Positions 46,501 through 57,852 of a DNA stretch of 64,000 bases are shown here, in pieces. Every line of letters starts with the position of its first letter. The stretch's first letter is position 1. The position numbers were made by a program, and so were the translations under genes. This DNA comes from Rusavskia elegans (lineage: Eukaryota > Ascomycota > Lecanoromycetes > Teloschistales > Teloschistaceae). Where the stretch lies: assembly GCA_011316305.1 (NCBI GenBank), contig SAUG01000084.1, positions 124,001 to 188,000 of the forward strand, in the 5' to 3' direction. Below the pieces are notes generated by a model. The model was not told where the DNA came from. It was given only the letters and a program-made list of their open reading frames with translations, and ran no database searches.

Positions 46501-48400
46501 TTAATCTTCTATTACTAATAAAAAAACGCGATATATTTTATATATCGAGATTATTTCCGGATATAATAGGCTGACGACGCGGTAGTAATAGATTAATAAT
46601 AACTATATCCGATAAAAAAATAATAATAGAATAAATTCTATTACTAGAAATATATACTATAGCCTAAATATTCTATATTAAATAAATAAAAAGGCTACTA
46701 TTAATAAACTAGTTGATAGTAAAGTAATTTCTAGTATATAGGATATAATTATCTAGTTTTAAAATCGAAACGCCGATATAAAAAAATATATATAAACTAT
46801 CTAGCGTAAATTAAAAAAAACGCCGGGCTATAAAATATAGAAGTAAAAATTGGTTTTTTCTTTTATAAAAAGTCTTTAGATATATTTAAAAATAAGGTAT
46901 TATATATAAAGTTTTTAACAAAATACTATAATAATTCTATAACTAAATATTTTAGATATTAGCGAATTTTGTCGCTTATTTATCGTAGCTATAGCTAGCC
47001 GAATTTATCTAAATATATTGGAAAGTATATAAAAATATATAATATCTATTATTAAATTAAAATCTATAGATATAAATTATATAAAATGTTTTAAATTTTA
47101 CTATATTTTATATTGCTATAGAAAGAGATAATAATAGATTTTATTACTAGATTACTATCTATTCGATATTTTCAGGGCGTAGTAAATTTAGTATTTATAG
47201 CTATTAATCGATTTACTAAAATAACGAGATATATTCTTTATTATAAAATTATTAATACGAATGATTTTATAGAATTTATTATTAATAAACTCTAATATAA
47301 TGGATTTATTTTTAATAGGATCATTAGTAATAGAAGATTACTATTTATAAATAAATTCTAGTCGGAGGTCTACTATTATTCGTCTGGCCTTTTTATCGGG
47401 TTTCGAACCCGGATCGGAGGAACCGACCCGAGTTTCTAACCGTATTAAGAAGGAAACTAACTTTAAATAGTAATTTTAACGCGTTAACTACGTTTCTCGC
47501 GAAGTCGGGTCGCCACTTTAAACCGAAGTGGCCAGTCTAACTATTATCTAAAAATTAGATATAGTTTAAATATTATATTGTATTTTTAAATAGATAGATA
47601 AATTAAAAAATAAAATTTATTATAAAAATATTATCTAAATGTATATATTTGAAAAAAATAAAAAAAACTAGGCTAAATTTGTATTTTTAGCTAAAATTAT
47701 CTATAATAATAGTAAATATAATATTATAAAAATATTTTTTTTCAAAACGTTTATAGACTATAATTTAAATATAATATTCGAAGAAATTAAAAATAATACT
47801 CTAGAAAGAAAAATAGTAAAAACGAAATAACTAATAGTAAAAAAAAAGTTATAAATTTATTCAAAATAAATAAATTGATATATATAAATTAGAATAAAGT
47901 TTGAATAAATTAAACTAAATATTATAATAAAAAATATTAATCGATAGAATATAAAATTAACGATTTAGTACTATTGTCTATAAAAAATCTAAAATTTAAA
48001 TAATTAGAAAAAATTATTTCTAAATTTATTGATCTATATTAGATTTCGAAATAATTAAATCTTTAGATTTATAGATTAGTTTTTCTAATTAAATTAAAGA
48101 TTTATAATACCTTTTATATATTTTTATTAAAAAAGTTCTATTACTATTAAAATAGCAAATTACTAGAATATCTATTATCGGATTTTATTAATAATAAAGA
48201 AGAATAGAAAATAAAAGCTATTTTAAATAAAAGATTTATAAAACCTACAAATAGTAAGAAACTAAAAACGGAATATCTAATTAAATAAACTGGTTAATTA
48301 AAGAAATTTAATTTCTAATAGCTATAAAATAATTTTAAAAAGATTTAAAGATTTATCGAAATATATAATTAGGATAACTTTCTAATAACATAATATAAGC
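43519..48400 (+). pseudogene. Gyp-B pol: protease region, reverse transcriptase, RNase H, integrase, chromodomain (ghost)
   Basis: The reverse transcriptase spans about 45060-45900. The block before the palm reads L-S-x-R-E-L-D-E-L-Y-N-Y-L-D (45080-45125); I-K-N-R-Y-L-L is at 45250; I-K-D-V-Y-Y-R-V at 45330; and I-V-Y-L-x-x-I at 45478-45500 is the mutated YLDD box. RNase H follows to about 46400. The integrase zinc-binding end, C-N-I-C-like, is at about 47040-47060, and the core reads D-F-I-T before 47150, then I-N-R-F-T-K at 47200-47220. The Y-N-N-S-K segment lies at 47700-47720. A chromodomain ghost, E-W-K-x-K-A-I-L-N-K-R-F followed by Y-L-I-K, lies at 48205-48290. All stops are TAA/TAG. 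A MITE splits the integrase at 47380-47539. Confidence 0.85.
47380..47539 (-). mobile_element. 160-bp hAT MITE (MITE-A), TSD ACTATTAT
   Basis: Begins TCGTCTGGCCTTTTTATCGG and ends GAAGTGGCCAGTCTA. The TSD ACTATTAT is perfect at 47372-47379 and 47540-47547. It is inserted in the integrase of Gyp-B copy 2. G+C rich compared with its host, and the TIRs and CpG-rich core are well preserved. Confidence 0.95.
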
Positions 48401-48479
48401 TAGAATATAATAAAAAAAAGGCAGGATTTAATAGAAATAAACTAAAATTATTGATATTAAACGTTTATAGAATATATAT

Positions 48480-48500
48480 ATATATATATATTATATATAT
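48480..48500. repeat. (TA)n microsatellite
   Basis: An alternating TA tract lies downstream of the chromodomain, with a further TA-rich run up to 48501. It is a simple repeat with no further evidence of function. Confidence 0.8.
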
Positions 48501-48659
48501 CTAGAAAATAATTATTATAGTTAATATAACCTATTTAAATTACGCTATGGAATCTATAATATTCTAATTCTTATTTATTAGAATACGAATGATAAATTTT
48601 TATCTTTAAATATTTATATTAATATAAATAATCTAGTTTTATAATAAATTTCTATTCCG

Positions 48660-49950
48660 GGCTATCTTTCTCATCTATAATAGACGGAGGAAATAGTATA
48701 GAAAGAGAAATCGCTTTTAATACTACCGAGAAAATAGTCTATAGAAACTTATAAACTAAATTAAAAATATTAAAAGACGTTAGACTATTTATCTAAAAAA
48801 CCGTCTAAAAAGCCGGGGTATCGGTAGTTCTAATTTCTAGAAATTAGAATCCGGATATTTCCGACGCCTTCGAAACTATATACGAAAAAGTTAACGGAAA
48901 CTATATTAGACCGATAAGTAAAAGAATTAATAGAGACTATAATAAAATAATAGATAATAAAATTTCCTTTTTAATAATATACGGAAAGGTAATTCGATAT
49001 AATATCTTATTATTAAAATTATTAAAAATGCGGAATCTATTTAAAGATATATTAGATAAAGATATCGTTTTATATAAAAAAAAAACCTCGATAATAGTCA
49101 GTATAGATTACTCGATTATCAGCGTCGGATATTCTACTATAGGCGTTCGAATCTAAATAGATTTAAATATTCTATTATCTAAGATTTTAGAAACAGTATT
49201 AGAAAAGGATATATAATATTTATATCGTTCTATTATCGAAAATACTATAATCCGAAGAATTTTACCAGATTTTATAGCGATACGTTAATAATTGGCTACT
49301 TTATTTAGAAGATTATAGATTATATCTAGGGATTTTAAATCTACTACCGCCGAGCGTAATATAACTATAAATATCGGAGCTATTATCGAGATACTAGTAG
49401 TATCTATTCTAAAAAAAAAAGTCTAGATACTACCGGTAGGATAGAACTTTTATAATATAAGCGAAAGATAAATAGAAATAGTAATAGTAAATCGAAGCCG
49501 CGTAGAAAATTAAAGCCGAGAAAGAAAAATATAGCTAGAAGACGCTAGAATTTAAAATATATAATTTTTACCGTTAAAAAAAATTTATCTATTTTATATA
49601 ATTATATTCTTTCGAACTAAACTTTTATTAATATATCTATAGATATTAAAATATTAGATTATTAAATTTAAAGCTTCTATAAACTATTCTAAGGTCTCGG
49701 AATTATAAATAAACTTATAAAATATTATATTAAAGGCCGAGATATATTAACAGATATTTATAATATCTAGATCTAATTTGATAGCTTCTTTATAGATTTA
49801 TAGTTATTTAAAAAAAGTTATTTCTATTTTAGATAGTAAAATAGTAGACGTATATAATTTACTATATAGCTAAATTAAAAATATAGAATATCTATTATAG
49901 TTTGCCTTAAATTAATATAATAGAGAAAACTATACCGTTTTATAATTAAA
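48660..49950 (+). pseudogene. Extra ghost ORF downstream of pol in Gyp-B copy 2 (unknown)
   Basis: One frame starting near 48672 (I-D-G-G-N-S-I-E-R) has about 250 codons to 49413 with only nine stops, all TAA or TAG. It includes a run of about 102 codons without a stop between a TAG near 48846 and a TAA near 49156, far longer than expected at this base composition. The ghost protein is Ile/Lys/Asn-rich with ordinary coding features (for example D-A-F-E-T-I-Y-E-K-V and I-I-V-S-I-D-Y). It has no domain I recognise and no counterpart in Gyp-B copy 1, which is truncated earlier. It may be a third gene of the retroelement, or a captured or independently inserted gene. Confidence 0.5.
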
Positions 49951-50379
49951 TAGTTTTCTCCTATTTTTTTATATTTTAAATTAATTTTAGTAAAATAGTT
50001 TTTCGAATATTTAAAAACTAAACGAAAGCGATTTATATTACTATAATTACTAGTCGCGTAGTAGAAATATCTAATATATAATAGAAAAGATATATCTATA
50101 TATATAAAGTAGAAAGATTTATATAAATAAATAAATTATTAAAGTAAATAAAATATAGAAAATAAGAATTTTTATTAAATAAAATATTACTATATTATTA
50201 CTAGTATATCGAATCCGTATCGTTTCGAACGTTTATTTACTATTTAAAATTTTTAAATATTTATAATAGATTCGAGTCTGATTACATCTAATAGAATTTT
50301 TATCTAGTATTTTTTAAAAGCTATATATATATAGATATACGAATATAATGTATATCTATAAATATATAGAATTAATCAT

Positions 50380-50784
50380 TCGAATTTTAATTTTAATCTT
50401 TTACGATTTTAACGCTAGAGGCGCTGAATCGATTAGATTACGTAATTATTTAGTATTTAAATATTTTACCGAGAATTCGAATTAAGGATTCCCGAAGGAG
50501 CTAGATCTGGACTAAAATCTAGAAGGAAACCGTGATCTATTTAACTTTAATTAACTTTATTTCCTTCGATCGATCGGGCTAGGCCGAGACGATCTACTGT
50601 CTAGTCTTTCTGTATTTTAAACTCTGTAAAAATCGACTTAGTCGATAGAAAAAACTTAAGTATTAGATTAGCCTTCGAGGGATTCGAATCCCCGACCCGC
50701 TGGATTAACTCCGCTAACTCCGAGATGGAACGCGAATCCGTTAGGCCTCCAGGTCACGCAGCGTTACCACTGCGCCACCAGGTC
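50380..50784 (-). mobile_element. tRNA-derived SINE, copy 4 (best preserved)
   Basis: Minus-strand head: TGGCGCAGTGGTAACGCTGC (A-box) and GGGGATTCGAATCCCTCG (B-box). The body includes ACCTGGAGGCCTAACGGATT and ends with CGAATGATTAATTC. It retains many CpA and TpG sites, including the intact GCAGTGGTAACGC. It lies in the extra region of Gyp-B copy 2. Confidence 0.92.
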
Positions 50785-51092
50785 TAGTCGGTACTATAAT
50801 ATAATATTAATATATTCCAGATTATATTATAGATTTTAGAAAATTTATATTCGATTTATAATAGTATTATTTTCTTTTTATCTTTATCCTAATATATATC
50901 TATATAACCGAGATATAAATATATACGGATAGAAGCCGATTATAATAATAGCTAAAAAGTAACTTTAATTTTTATTTTTTTTTAATTTAAATAGATAATT
51001 ATATAGTTAATAGATTAATTTAATAAATACTATAAAATATATAGACAGATATTATATAATATCGGAGATAATATTATTAAAAGAAAAGTAAT

Positions 51093-51348
51093 TATAAACG
51101 CTAAATCGTTTATATTGATTCTAGAAATATAATTAGAACGTTTAGAAACGAAGTTTACCGTCTAGTCGCTAGAATATCGCTAGCGTATCGGATCTCGATT
51201 CTTTCTTACTTTTTCCTTTCCTTTATTACTAGGTTATATTCTAGTCTTTCTAAAATATAAATTAGTTTTATAATATATCTTTCGCCTGGTTTATAATTAT
51301 ATATTGCTCTAGAAATATTCCGTTTTAATAGTTTTTCTTTTACTAATT
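51093..51348 (+). repeat. Gyp-B copy 2, 3' LTR
   Basis: It begins near TATAAACGCTAAATCG and aligns to 37313-37566 throughout, including AACGTTTAGAAAC, TCTAGTCGCTAGAATATCGC and the TTATATTCTAGTCTTTCTA block. It has retained somewhat more C/G than the 5' copy in places. The right boundary is uncertain by about 10 bp. Confidence 0.65.
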
Positions 51349-51878
51349 GCTTATTAGATAAAATCGAATATAAAAGTTTAGTTTTATTTATTAAATATCT
51401 TCTATTACGGGTTAATATTCGTGGTAAAGTATTATCTATAATAGTTTTCTGAAAAAAATTATAGTCTTTTATAAATATAAAACGTTTATTTAAATTGGTT
51501 TTATAGAATTGAAAACTACTATTATCGTCTTTTAAAATTATTAATTTACTAGTTTTTAGAAATTTACTTTAATATAATATTGAATTATCGTCGTTATATT
51601 TTATTTAAAAGATATTTTTTTATCTAATCGATATACTTTTAAAAAATAATTTACTTTATTATAATTACAGTACGTTTTGAAACTTTTTTTTAATTTATTT
51701 TTAAAATTTCATTTTTTATAATATTTTTATAGAGAATTCAGTTCTATTAATATATATTTATATTAACTATTTCACTTTCTTCAGATATTATCTTTTATAG
51801 AATTTTTCTAATCAACATTTAACGTTATTTTATAGTTTTATAATATTGAATTTTTCTATATTTCGTTTATATAATTTA
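51349..51878. other. AT-rich interval, no gene seen
   Basis: Featureless AT-rich DNA between the Gyp-B 3' LTR and the MITE cluster. Scattered CpA and TpG suggest less RIP here. Confidence 0.5.
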
Positions 51879-52911
51879 TAGACTGGCTATTTCGATACGA
51901 ATTTCCATCGATATTTTAAAAACCCGATCCGAATTTAAATAAATCGGTTCGACCCGACTAGATTGGCTATTTCGATACGGGTTTCCGTCGGTATTTCGGA
52001 AATCCGACCCGAGTTTTAGCGAGTCGGTTTAATCTAATCTATTAAACGATATAGATCTGTTTCTAAAATTAGAACCGAAAGTCAAATTAGATTATAAAAT
52101 AGAAATTAACGGAAACCCGATCTAATCTACTAAATCTTCTATATATAATATAATACTATGATTTTTATAGTATAATACTATAGTAAATACAATAAATAAA
52201 TAATTATTTAATTTTATCAATAAATAATATAAATGGATAATTTATTTCCTTTTATTGAATTAAATTTTAATAGGTAGATATAACTTTTATACTAGAATTA
52301 TATTTTTATACTAGGTTTTAGCGGTTTTAATAGATCGAATCCGGAAATCTAGATTCGATTTAGAACCGAGTCGGTTTAGTATCTAGAAAAATTAGAACCG
52401 AGTCGGTTCGGTACCTAGAAAAGTCGGAACCGATTCGGTTCGAACCCGGAATACGACCTCGGGTTCGAAATCCGACCCGACGGCCAGTCTAGACCCGATA
52501 TACTAAACGGCTATAGATCGGTTTCTATAGTTAAAACCGAAAATAATTAGATTATAAAATAAAAATCGATAGAAATTTGATCCGATATACTAGGTTTTCT
52601 ATAGATATTATAATACTTTAATCAATATAATATTATATTTATAGAATTAAATCATTTAATAATATATAAATGTAATATATTTAGATAATATATTTAATCT
52701 AACTAGAAATCTTTTAACCAGCGTATTTAATTAATTAGATTTATTTTAGATAGATATATTTATATTTTTATAGGAAATTTTAGTAGTTTCAATAGATTAA
52801 ACCAGGGAATTCGGATTTAATTTAAAATTAAATCGAATTAAATTTTTAAAAAATTCGATCCGATTCGATTTAATATCTAGAAAAATCGGAACCGATCCGA
52901 CGGCCAGTCTA
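51879..52911 (+). mobile_element. hAT MITE (MITE-B), outer copy with another nested inside, TSD ATAATTTA
   Basis: Ends are TAGACTGGCTATTTCG and CCGACGGCCAGTCTA. The TSD ATAATTTA is perfect at 51871-51878 and 52912-52919. A second MITE occupies 51959-52491; without it and its duplicated 8 bp the outer copy is about 492 bp. Confidence 0.95.
51959..52491 (+). mobile_element. hAT MITE (MITE-B), inner copy, 533 bp, TSD GACCCGAC/GACCCGAT
   Basis: Ends are TAGATTGGCTATTTCG and CCGACGGCCAGTCTA. Flanks are GACCCGAC (51951-51958) and GACCCGAT (52492-52499), one C/T apart. It is inserted about 80 bp into the outer copy, and the outer sequence resumes at the duplication. Confidence 0.94.
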
Positions 52912-52968
52912 ATAATTTATTATCGAAATCGATAGATATTATAATTAGATTATCTAATATATAATAGA

Positions 52969-53516
52969 TAGACTGGCTATTTCGGTACGGGTTTCTATTG
53001 GTATTTTAGAAATCCGATCCGAGTTTTAATAAATCGGTTCGATTTAACCCTTTAAATAGTATAGGTCGGTTTCTAAAATTAGAACCGAAAATTAAATCGG
53101 ATTATAAAATAGAAATTAATAGAAATTTGATTAAATACGCTAAATCTTTTATATATAGTAAAATAATATAATTAATTAGTAAATTAACTAATAATTTTTT
53201 TTTATAAAGTAATATATTTAGATAATATTTTTTATCTAACTAGAATCCTTCTAACTACTATAGTTATTTAAATAAAATTATTTTAGATAAATAAATAAAA
53301 CTTTTAAACTAAATTTATATTTTTTTCTAAATTTTAATAGTTTTAATAGCTTTAGCGGATTAATTCCGGAAATTCGAATTCGATTCGGAACCGAATCGAT
53401 TTAGTATTTAGAAAAGTCGGAACCGACTCTATTCGGTATCTAGAAAAGTCGAAACCGATTCGGGTCGGATCGGTTTTTTTAACTCGGGTTCAAAATCCGA
53501 TCCGACGGCGAATATA
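52969..53516 (+). mobile_element. hAT MITE (MITE-B), 548 bp
   Basis: Left end TAGACTGGCTATTTCGGTAC; right end CCGACGGCGAATATA (diverged). Flanks ATAATAGA and ATTATAGA agree at seven of eight. Three tandem subterminal CTAGAAAAGTCGGAACCGA-like units lie at about 53400-53465. Confidence 0.85.
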
Positions 53517-53622
53517 ATTATAGATTTAATTATTTTATATAATTTTACCTTTTATTCATTTTCTAAATCCTCGTTTAAATATTATCAATACGGCGTTATT
53601 ATTTTGTTTCGTTGCTAATATC

Positions 53623-53782
53623 TAGATTGGCTATTTCGGTCCAAAGTGGCGACTCGATTTCGCGATAAACGTGGCTAACGCGTCGAAATTACTAGTTAAA
53701 GTTAGTTTCCTTCCTAATACGGTTAGAAACTCGGGTCGGTTCCTTCGATCCGGGTTCGAAACCCGATAAAACGGCCAGACTA
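53623..53782 (+). mobile_element. 160-bp hAT MITE (MITE-A)
   Basis: Ends TAGATTGGCTATTTCGGTCC and AAAACGGCCAGACTA; it retains GTCCAAAGTGGCGAC and the well-preserved CGCGATAAACGTGGC core. The 8-bp flanks CTAATATC and ATCTATTT do not match, so the TSD is lost or was never made. Same 160-bp length as the other three copies. Confidence 0.88.
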
Positions 53783-53835
53783 ATCTATTTATAAAAGCTA
53801 ATTCTTTAATTTTTTACAGTTTATATAATATTTAT

Positions 53836-54294
53836 TAGATCGATTGTCGGATTAGATTTCGAATCCGGATTAAAAGAACCGATTTAATCCGAATCGGTTT
53901 TAACTTTAGATTTTCGGTTTCTAGTTTATAATCTAATTAGATCCGAATAATTCGATAAATTTATATAATTTATATAATTCTAGTATCATTCTAGTATAAA
54001 AGTTGTACGAATAATTTTAAAAAGTTCTAGTTAATTAACTACGCTAGAAAAAAGGATTTCAGTTAAACTAAATATATTATTTAAATATCTTATATTCATT
54101 TATAAATGATTATTTAATTAACTAAATTATAATATTATACTATTAATCAAAAATTGAAGATTTAGTATATTTTTATCGGATTCCCGAATTTAACTCGGAA
54201 CCGACTATTTAGTAAATCGAATCGATTTAATTCGCTAAAAATTCGGATTAGTTTATAGATACCGACGGAAATCTATATCGAAGTAGCCAGTCTA
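53836..54294 (-). mobile_element. hAT MITE (MITE-B), 459 bp
   Basis: Starts TAGATCGATTGTCGGAT and ends GAAGTAGCCAGTCTA. Flanks ATATTTAT and ATATTAAT agree at seven of eight. Slightly shorter than its relatives. Confidence 0.82.
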
Positions 54295-55205
54295 ATATTA
54301 ATAAATTTTATTAAATTTAATATTACGGATTGATTTTGATAGTAATATTATAATATAAAAGATATTCAAAATAGAAATTATATATTAATCTAAAGTAGAT
54401 AATCTAAATATATTTAAAATATCAGTTTTTCTATTATATCTATAAATTTAGATATAATAAACAATTATCTAAGATTTATATAAATAATATTTAATTATAA
54501 AAATAGTATATAGCGATAATTAATTAATAAAATACGAACTATAAAAACGTCGAATTCTTTATTATCTATTTATTTAAAGTATTTATTAATAAAAACTATC
54601 GGAATAAACAATTTTTATCATTTTTATTTACTAAAACTAATAAACTAGCCTTTTTTACAAGTATATATATATTTAAATAAAGAATCTTCGAATATTTTAA
54701 TATTGATTTACTACAATTACTAAATATCTATTAATACTAAAAATAAAATAGTTTTATATATTTCAGTCTATTAAAATATAATCGGAAATCTAGCGCTGTA
54801 TTAAATACTATAGCGTTTCTATAAATACGCTGTTTATATCTATAATAATCGCGTTTTTTATACTATTCTCTTTATTATAATTACTTTTATCTCTATTTAA
54901 TACGCGATTGATAGATTAAAATAGAATATATTAATGATATAGGAAGTATATAGTCTATTTGAATTTATATAAAAAATTATATTTCATTTCGTTTATATTT
55001 TTCTATTTTATATAATTTATAATATAATCAGTTGTAAAAAAATTCAAAGTATTTTTAAATTGATAAATAGTTAATATTATTATAGATCTAATTTGATATA
55101 ATATAAATTCAGAACTATAATTGAAACTATATTATATAGTAGTAGCAATCGCCATTTTAATAGAAAATTAAATTTAGTACTATCGATATATATTACGACT
55201 TTAAT
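54295..55205. other. AT-rich interval, no gene seen
   Basis: Featureless AT-rich DNA. It has more CpA and TpG than the transposon blocks, and I could not relate it to any family in the window. Confidence 0.5.
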
Positions 55206-55219
55206 TTAAATTGAAATTT

Positions 55220-56176
55220 CCTTTTGGAAGGTTCCTATCTGGAATTATATTGAATTTTCATATATGTATATATATATTTTATCAACGTTATATACGGCAA
55301 CGAATATTGTATTTTACGTATAAAGAAACTTTTATATTTAAAGGTATATTCGTCAGGCAAGGTTTATAGCGCAGTTAATTACTTCTATTTAACTATTTCC
55401 TTTTTTATTCGTTTACGAATCCTCTACTATATAAATATAACTTCGTTACTCGTAGTTTTCGGTCTACCAGTCTTTCTTCGATATTATAAATAATTAGAAA
55501 TATCTAATATTTCCGCTATATCTACCTACTATACTACGAAGTAATTATCTATATTTATCGTATCGGCTATATTTATCGTATAACCTGTATCTAAACGTTC
55601 CGCTAAGCTATTAAAATATTCTTTAATCTATCTAGCTTTAAAAGGGTCGTTAGATAGTACGCTGGCTATTACGGCTAGAAGTTTTACCTGGTCGATTAGA
55701 TTAAAAGGAGATAGAAAGATCGAATAGCGCGTTTTAAAGATAGTAAAAAGAAGATTTAGATTAAAGTCGAAATAGGTTAGCTAGAGATAGTCGACGACTA
55801 TACGAGTAGATATAGTTATTACGGATATACTACCGTCTGGTTTAGTTTATAGCTATAGCTATTACGAGAGTATATATATATATATATAAAGGCTTTAAAG
55901 TTTATATTACTAGTAAAAGAAAAAGAAACGATAACTGCGAGGTATATTTATCTATAAAAATTTCTACGTTAGTTAAATTATCGGTAAAAGGATACGTTAT
56001 ATTACTAAGTAAATTTAAATTAAAATTCTATAAAAAGATCTGTTATTTATATTAACTAAACTAAAATGTAAATTCTATTACCGTATATTGAATACTAGTA
56101 TACTAACGTTTAATTTACTTACCGAACCACTGGTTTACCGGGTACCAAAACCAAAACAAATAACTAAATAAAAAAA
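55220..56176 (-). mobile_element. Unclassified ~1-kb element E, copy 3, TSD TTAAATTGAAATTT
   Basis: The 14-bp direct repeat TTAAATTGAAATTT is perfect at 55206-55219 and 56177-56190. The right end is A-rich (ACCAAAACCAAAACAAATAA then ACTAAATAAAAAAA); the left end begins CCTTTTGGAAGGTTCCTATC. It aligns throughout to copy 4. The minus-strand ghost ORF (about 55870-55530) is frame-disrupted. A (TA)n run at 55870-55890 replaces sequence found in copy 4. Confidence 0.88.
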
Positions 56177-57704
56177 TTAAATTGAAATTTTTTAAAAAAA
56201 ATTATTTAGAATTTAAATTTTATATTGTTAGTATTATTTTTATCTTTTCCTATAAAAAAAGACGCGATTTTTTTAAAATAATATCTTTTAGTTATTATAA
56301 AATTTTCGATGTAAAATTAATAATTGAAAATTTAATATTATAAATTAATTTATAGATTCCATTTATAATTATTAAAATGATTTTCTATACAAAAATAGAC
56401 TACTTTTAAAATTAATCCGATCGATAATATATATTACTAGATAAATTTAAAATATATATTTTTTAATCTTTCGGCTTTATTACATTTATTATTTATACGT
56501 TTTTAAACGTTTTATATAGTTTTTATCTATATTTTACCAATATAAATATCGATAACGATCTTTATATACAAAATATTTATTGCTAGTATTTAAATACGCT
56601 TGTTTATTGTTTATTTATATAATTTATATTCCGATTTCTATTTCAATTCCAATTTTGATTCTAATTTAAACTTTTATTTCTATTTTTATATAATATTATA
56701 GTATTTTTTATATTAGATTTTCGGCTATTATCCCAATTAATATCTTTTCCGTAGAAAAAAAATAGAAATAGAAAAAGAAATAGAAAAAATATCAATAGCG
56801 ATTCAAAAATTTATAAAAATTAATTAATAATTAATAATTATCTCTATAGTTTTTTTTAAATTAATTTAAAATATACGATTTCTATTTAATAAAAAAAATT
56901 GGAATATTTATAATTAAATGGATTATATCTTCTATATTGGACTATTTCTATATTTTTATAGTTATATTGACTATATTTACCTTTTATTGTTAGTTCAATT
57001 AAATTTTCGGCTACTATTTCCACGTTCGATAAAAAGTTAATAATAATTTTTATATAAATCGCGGATATTATAGTAGTTAATATCGATATATTTTAATCGG
57101 TTATAAATATATTTATTATCTATTTACGCGAATACTAATTAGCTATTATTTCTAATTAAAAGAAATAAAGTTAATTTATATATTTTTTATTTTAGATAAT
57201 AATAATACGTTTAAGCTAATCGTTAATAAATTAGATAGATCTAAAATCTTTTAGTAATTATAAAATCTAGAAACCTTTTTTCGCGTAGTTCGATTTCGGT
57301 TATTAAAGTTATATTTAATTTCTATTTTTAATTTATCTAAAATATTAGTCCGCCGGCGAATATATATTAAAAGATGAAAATAGATTTTCTATCGATTAGA
57401 TTTATTATATAATCGGAATCGGAAAAACCGATAATTTTTAAATTTTTACTAGCGTTAAATACTAGACTTTTATCGATAGTCAATCGAAAATATTTTAGGA
57501 AATTCTATTTTAGATGACGCTTCCAGTACCTGAACAGCGTATTAATATATTATTCAGATTATATAATCAAAAACATCACGTGATCAAATATATCGAGTAT
57601 AGATAATACGAATATACCGTAATTTATTATATCTGTTCAAAATAATATATTGTTTTACAAAAATAGCTTGTTCGTATTATATTTTAAATTACCGTAAAAT
57701 ACAA

Positions 57705-57763
57705 AAATCGATCTATCGGTCTGTAGACCGACCTTTCGAAATCTTAATCCGATAGGTCGATTT
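57705..57763. repeat. 15-bp inverted repeat (possible stem-loop)
   Basis: AAATCGATCTATCGG (57705-57719) and CCGATAGGTCGATTT (57749-57763) are complementary at 14 of 15 positions. Within and beside the left arm, TCGGTCTGTAGACCGA (57716-57731) is a smaller 7-bp stem with a 2-nt loop. Confidence 0.7.
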
Positions 57764-57794
57764 ATTTTATCTAGGCGGGTTAAATAGCCAAATT

Positions 57795-57852
57795 TGTTTA
57801 AAAAATCGAAAACCGAGAGATTCGAACCCCGAACCTACCGAATTATCCTAAT
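57795..57852 (-). other. tRNA-like or tRNA-derived fragment
   Basis: On the minus strand, TTCGGGGTTCGAATCTCTCG resembles a T-arm and B-box, preceded by TCCCGATTAGGATAATTCGG. Pairing of the T stem needs wobble and one mismatch, and I could not build a whole cloverleaf, so this is not a confident tRNA. It may be the 3' half of a decayed tRNA gene or the head of an unrelated SINE. Confidence 0.25.

Larger units (their letters stand above)
37313..51348 (+). mobile_element. Ty3/gypsy chromovirus relic, Gyp-B copy 2, with nested insertions
   Basis: Direct repeats of about 250 bp (37313-37566 and 51093-51348) bound the element and are taken as LTRs; a related repeat also lies before Gyp-B copy 1. 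Inside, on the plus strand, are a gag region, then after a 5.2-kb hAT insertion the protease region, reverse transcriptase, RNase H, integrase and a C-terminal chromodomain, then an extra ~2.5-kb region. Without the hAT element, the MITE at 47380 and the SINE near 50380, the element is about 8.2 kb. AAAAGAAAAG just before the 3' repeat (51079-51088) could be the polypurine tract. Exact ends are blurred by RIP. Confidence 0.82.
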
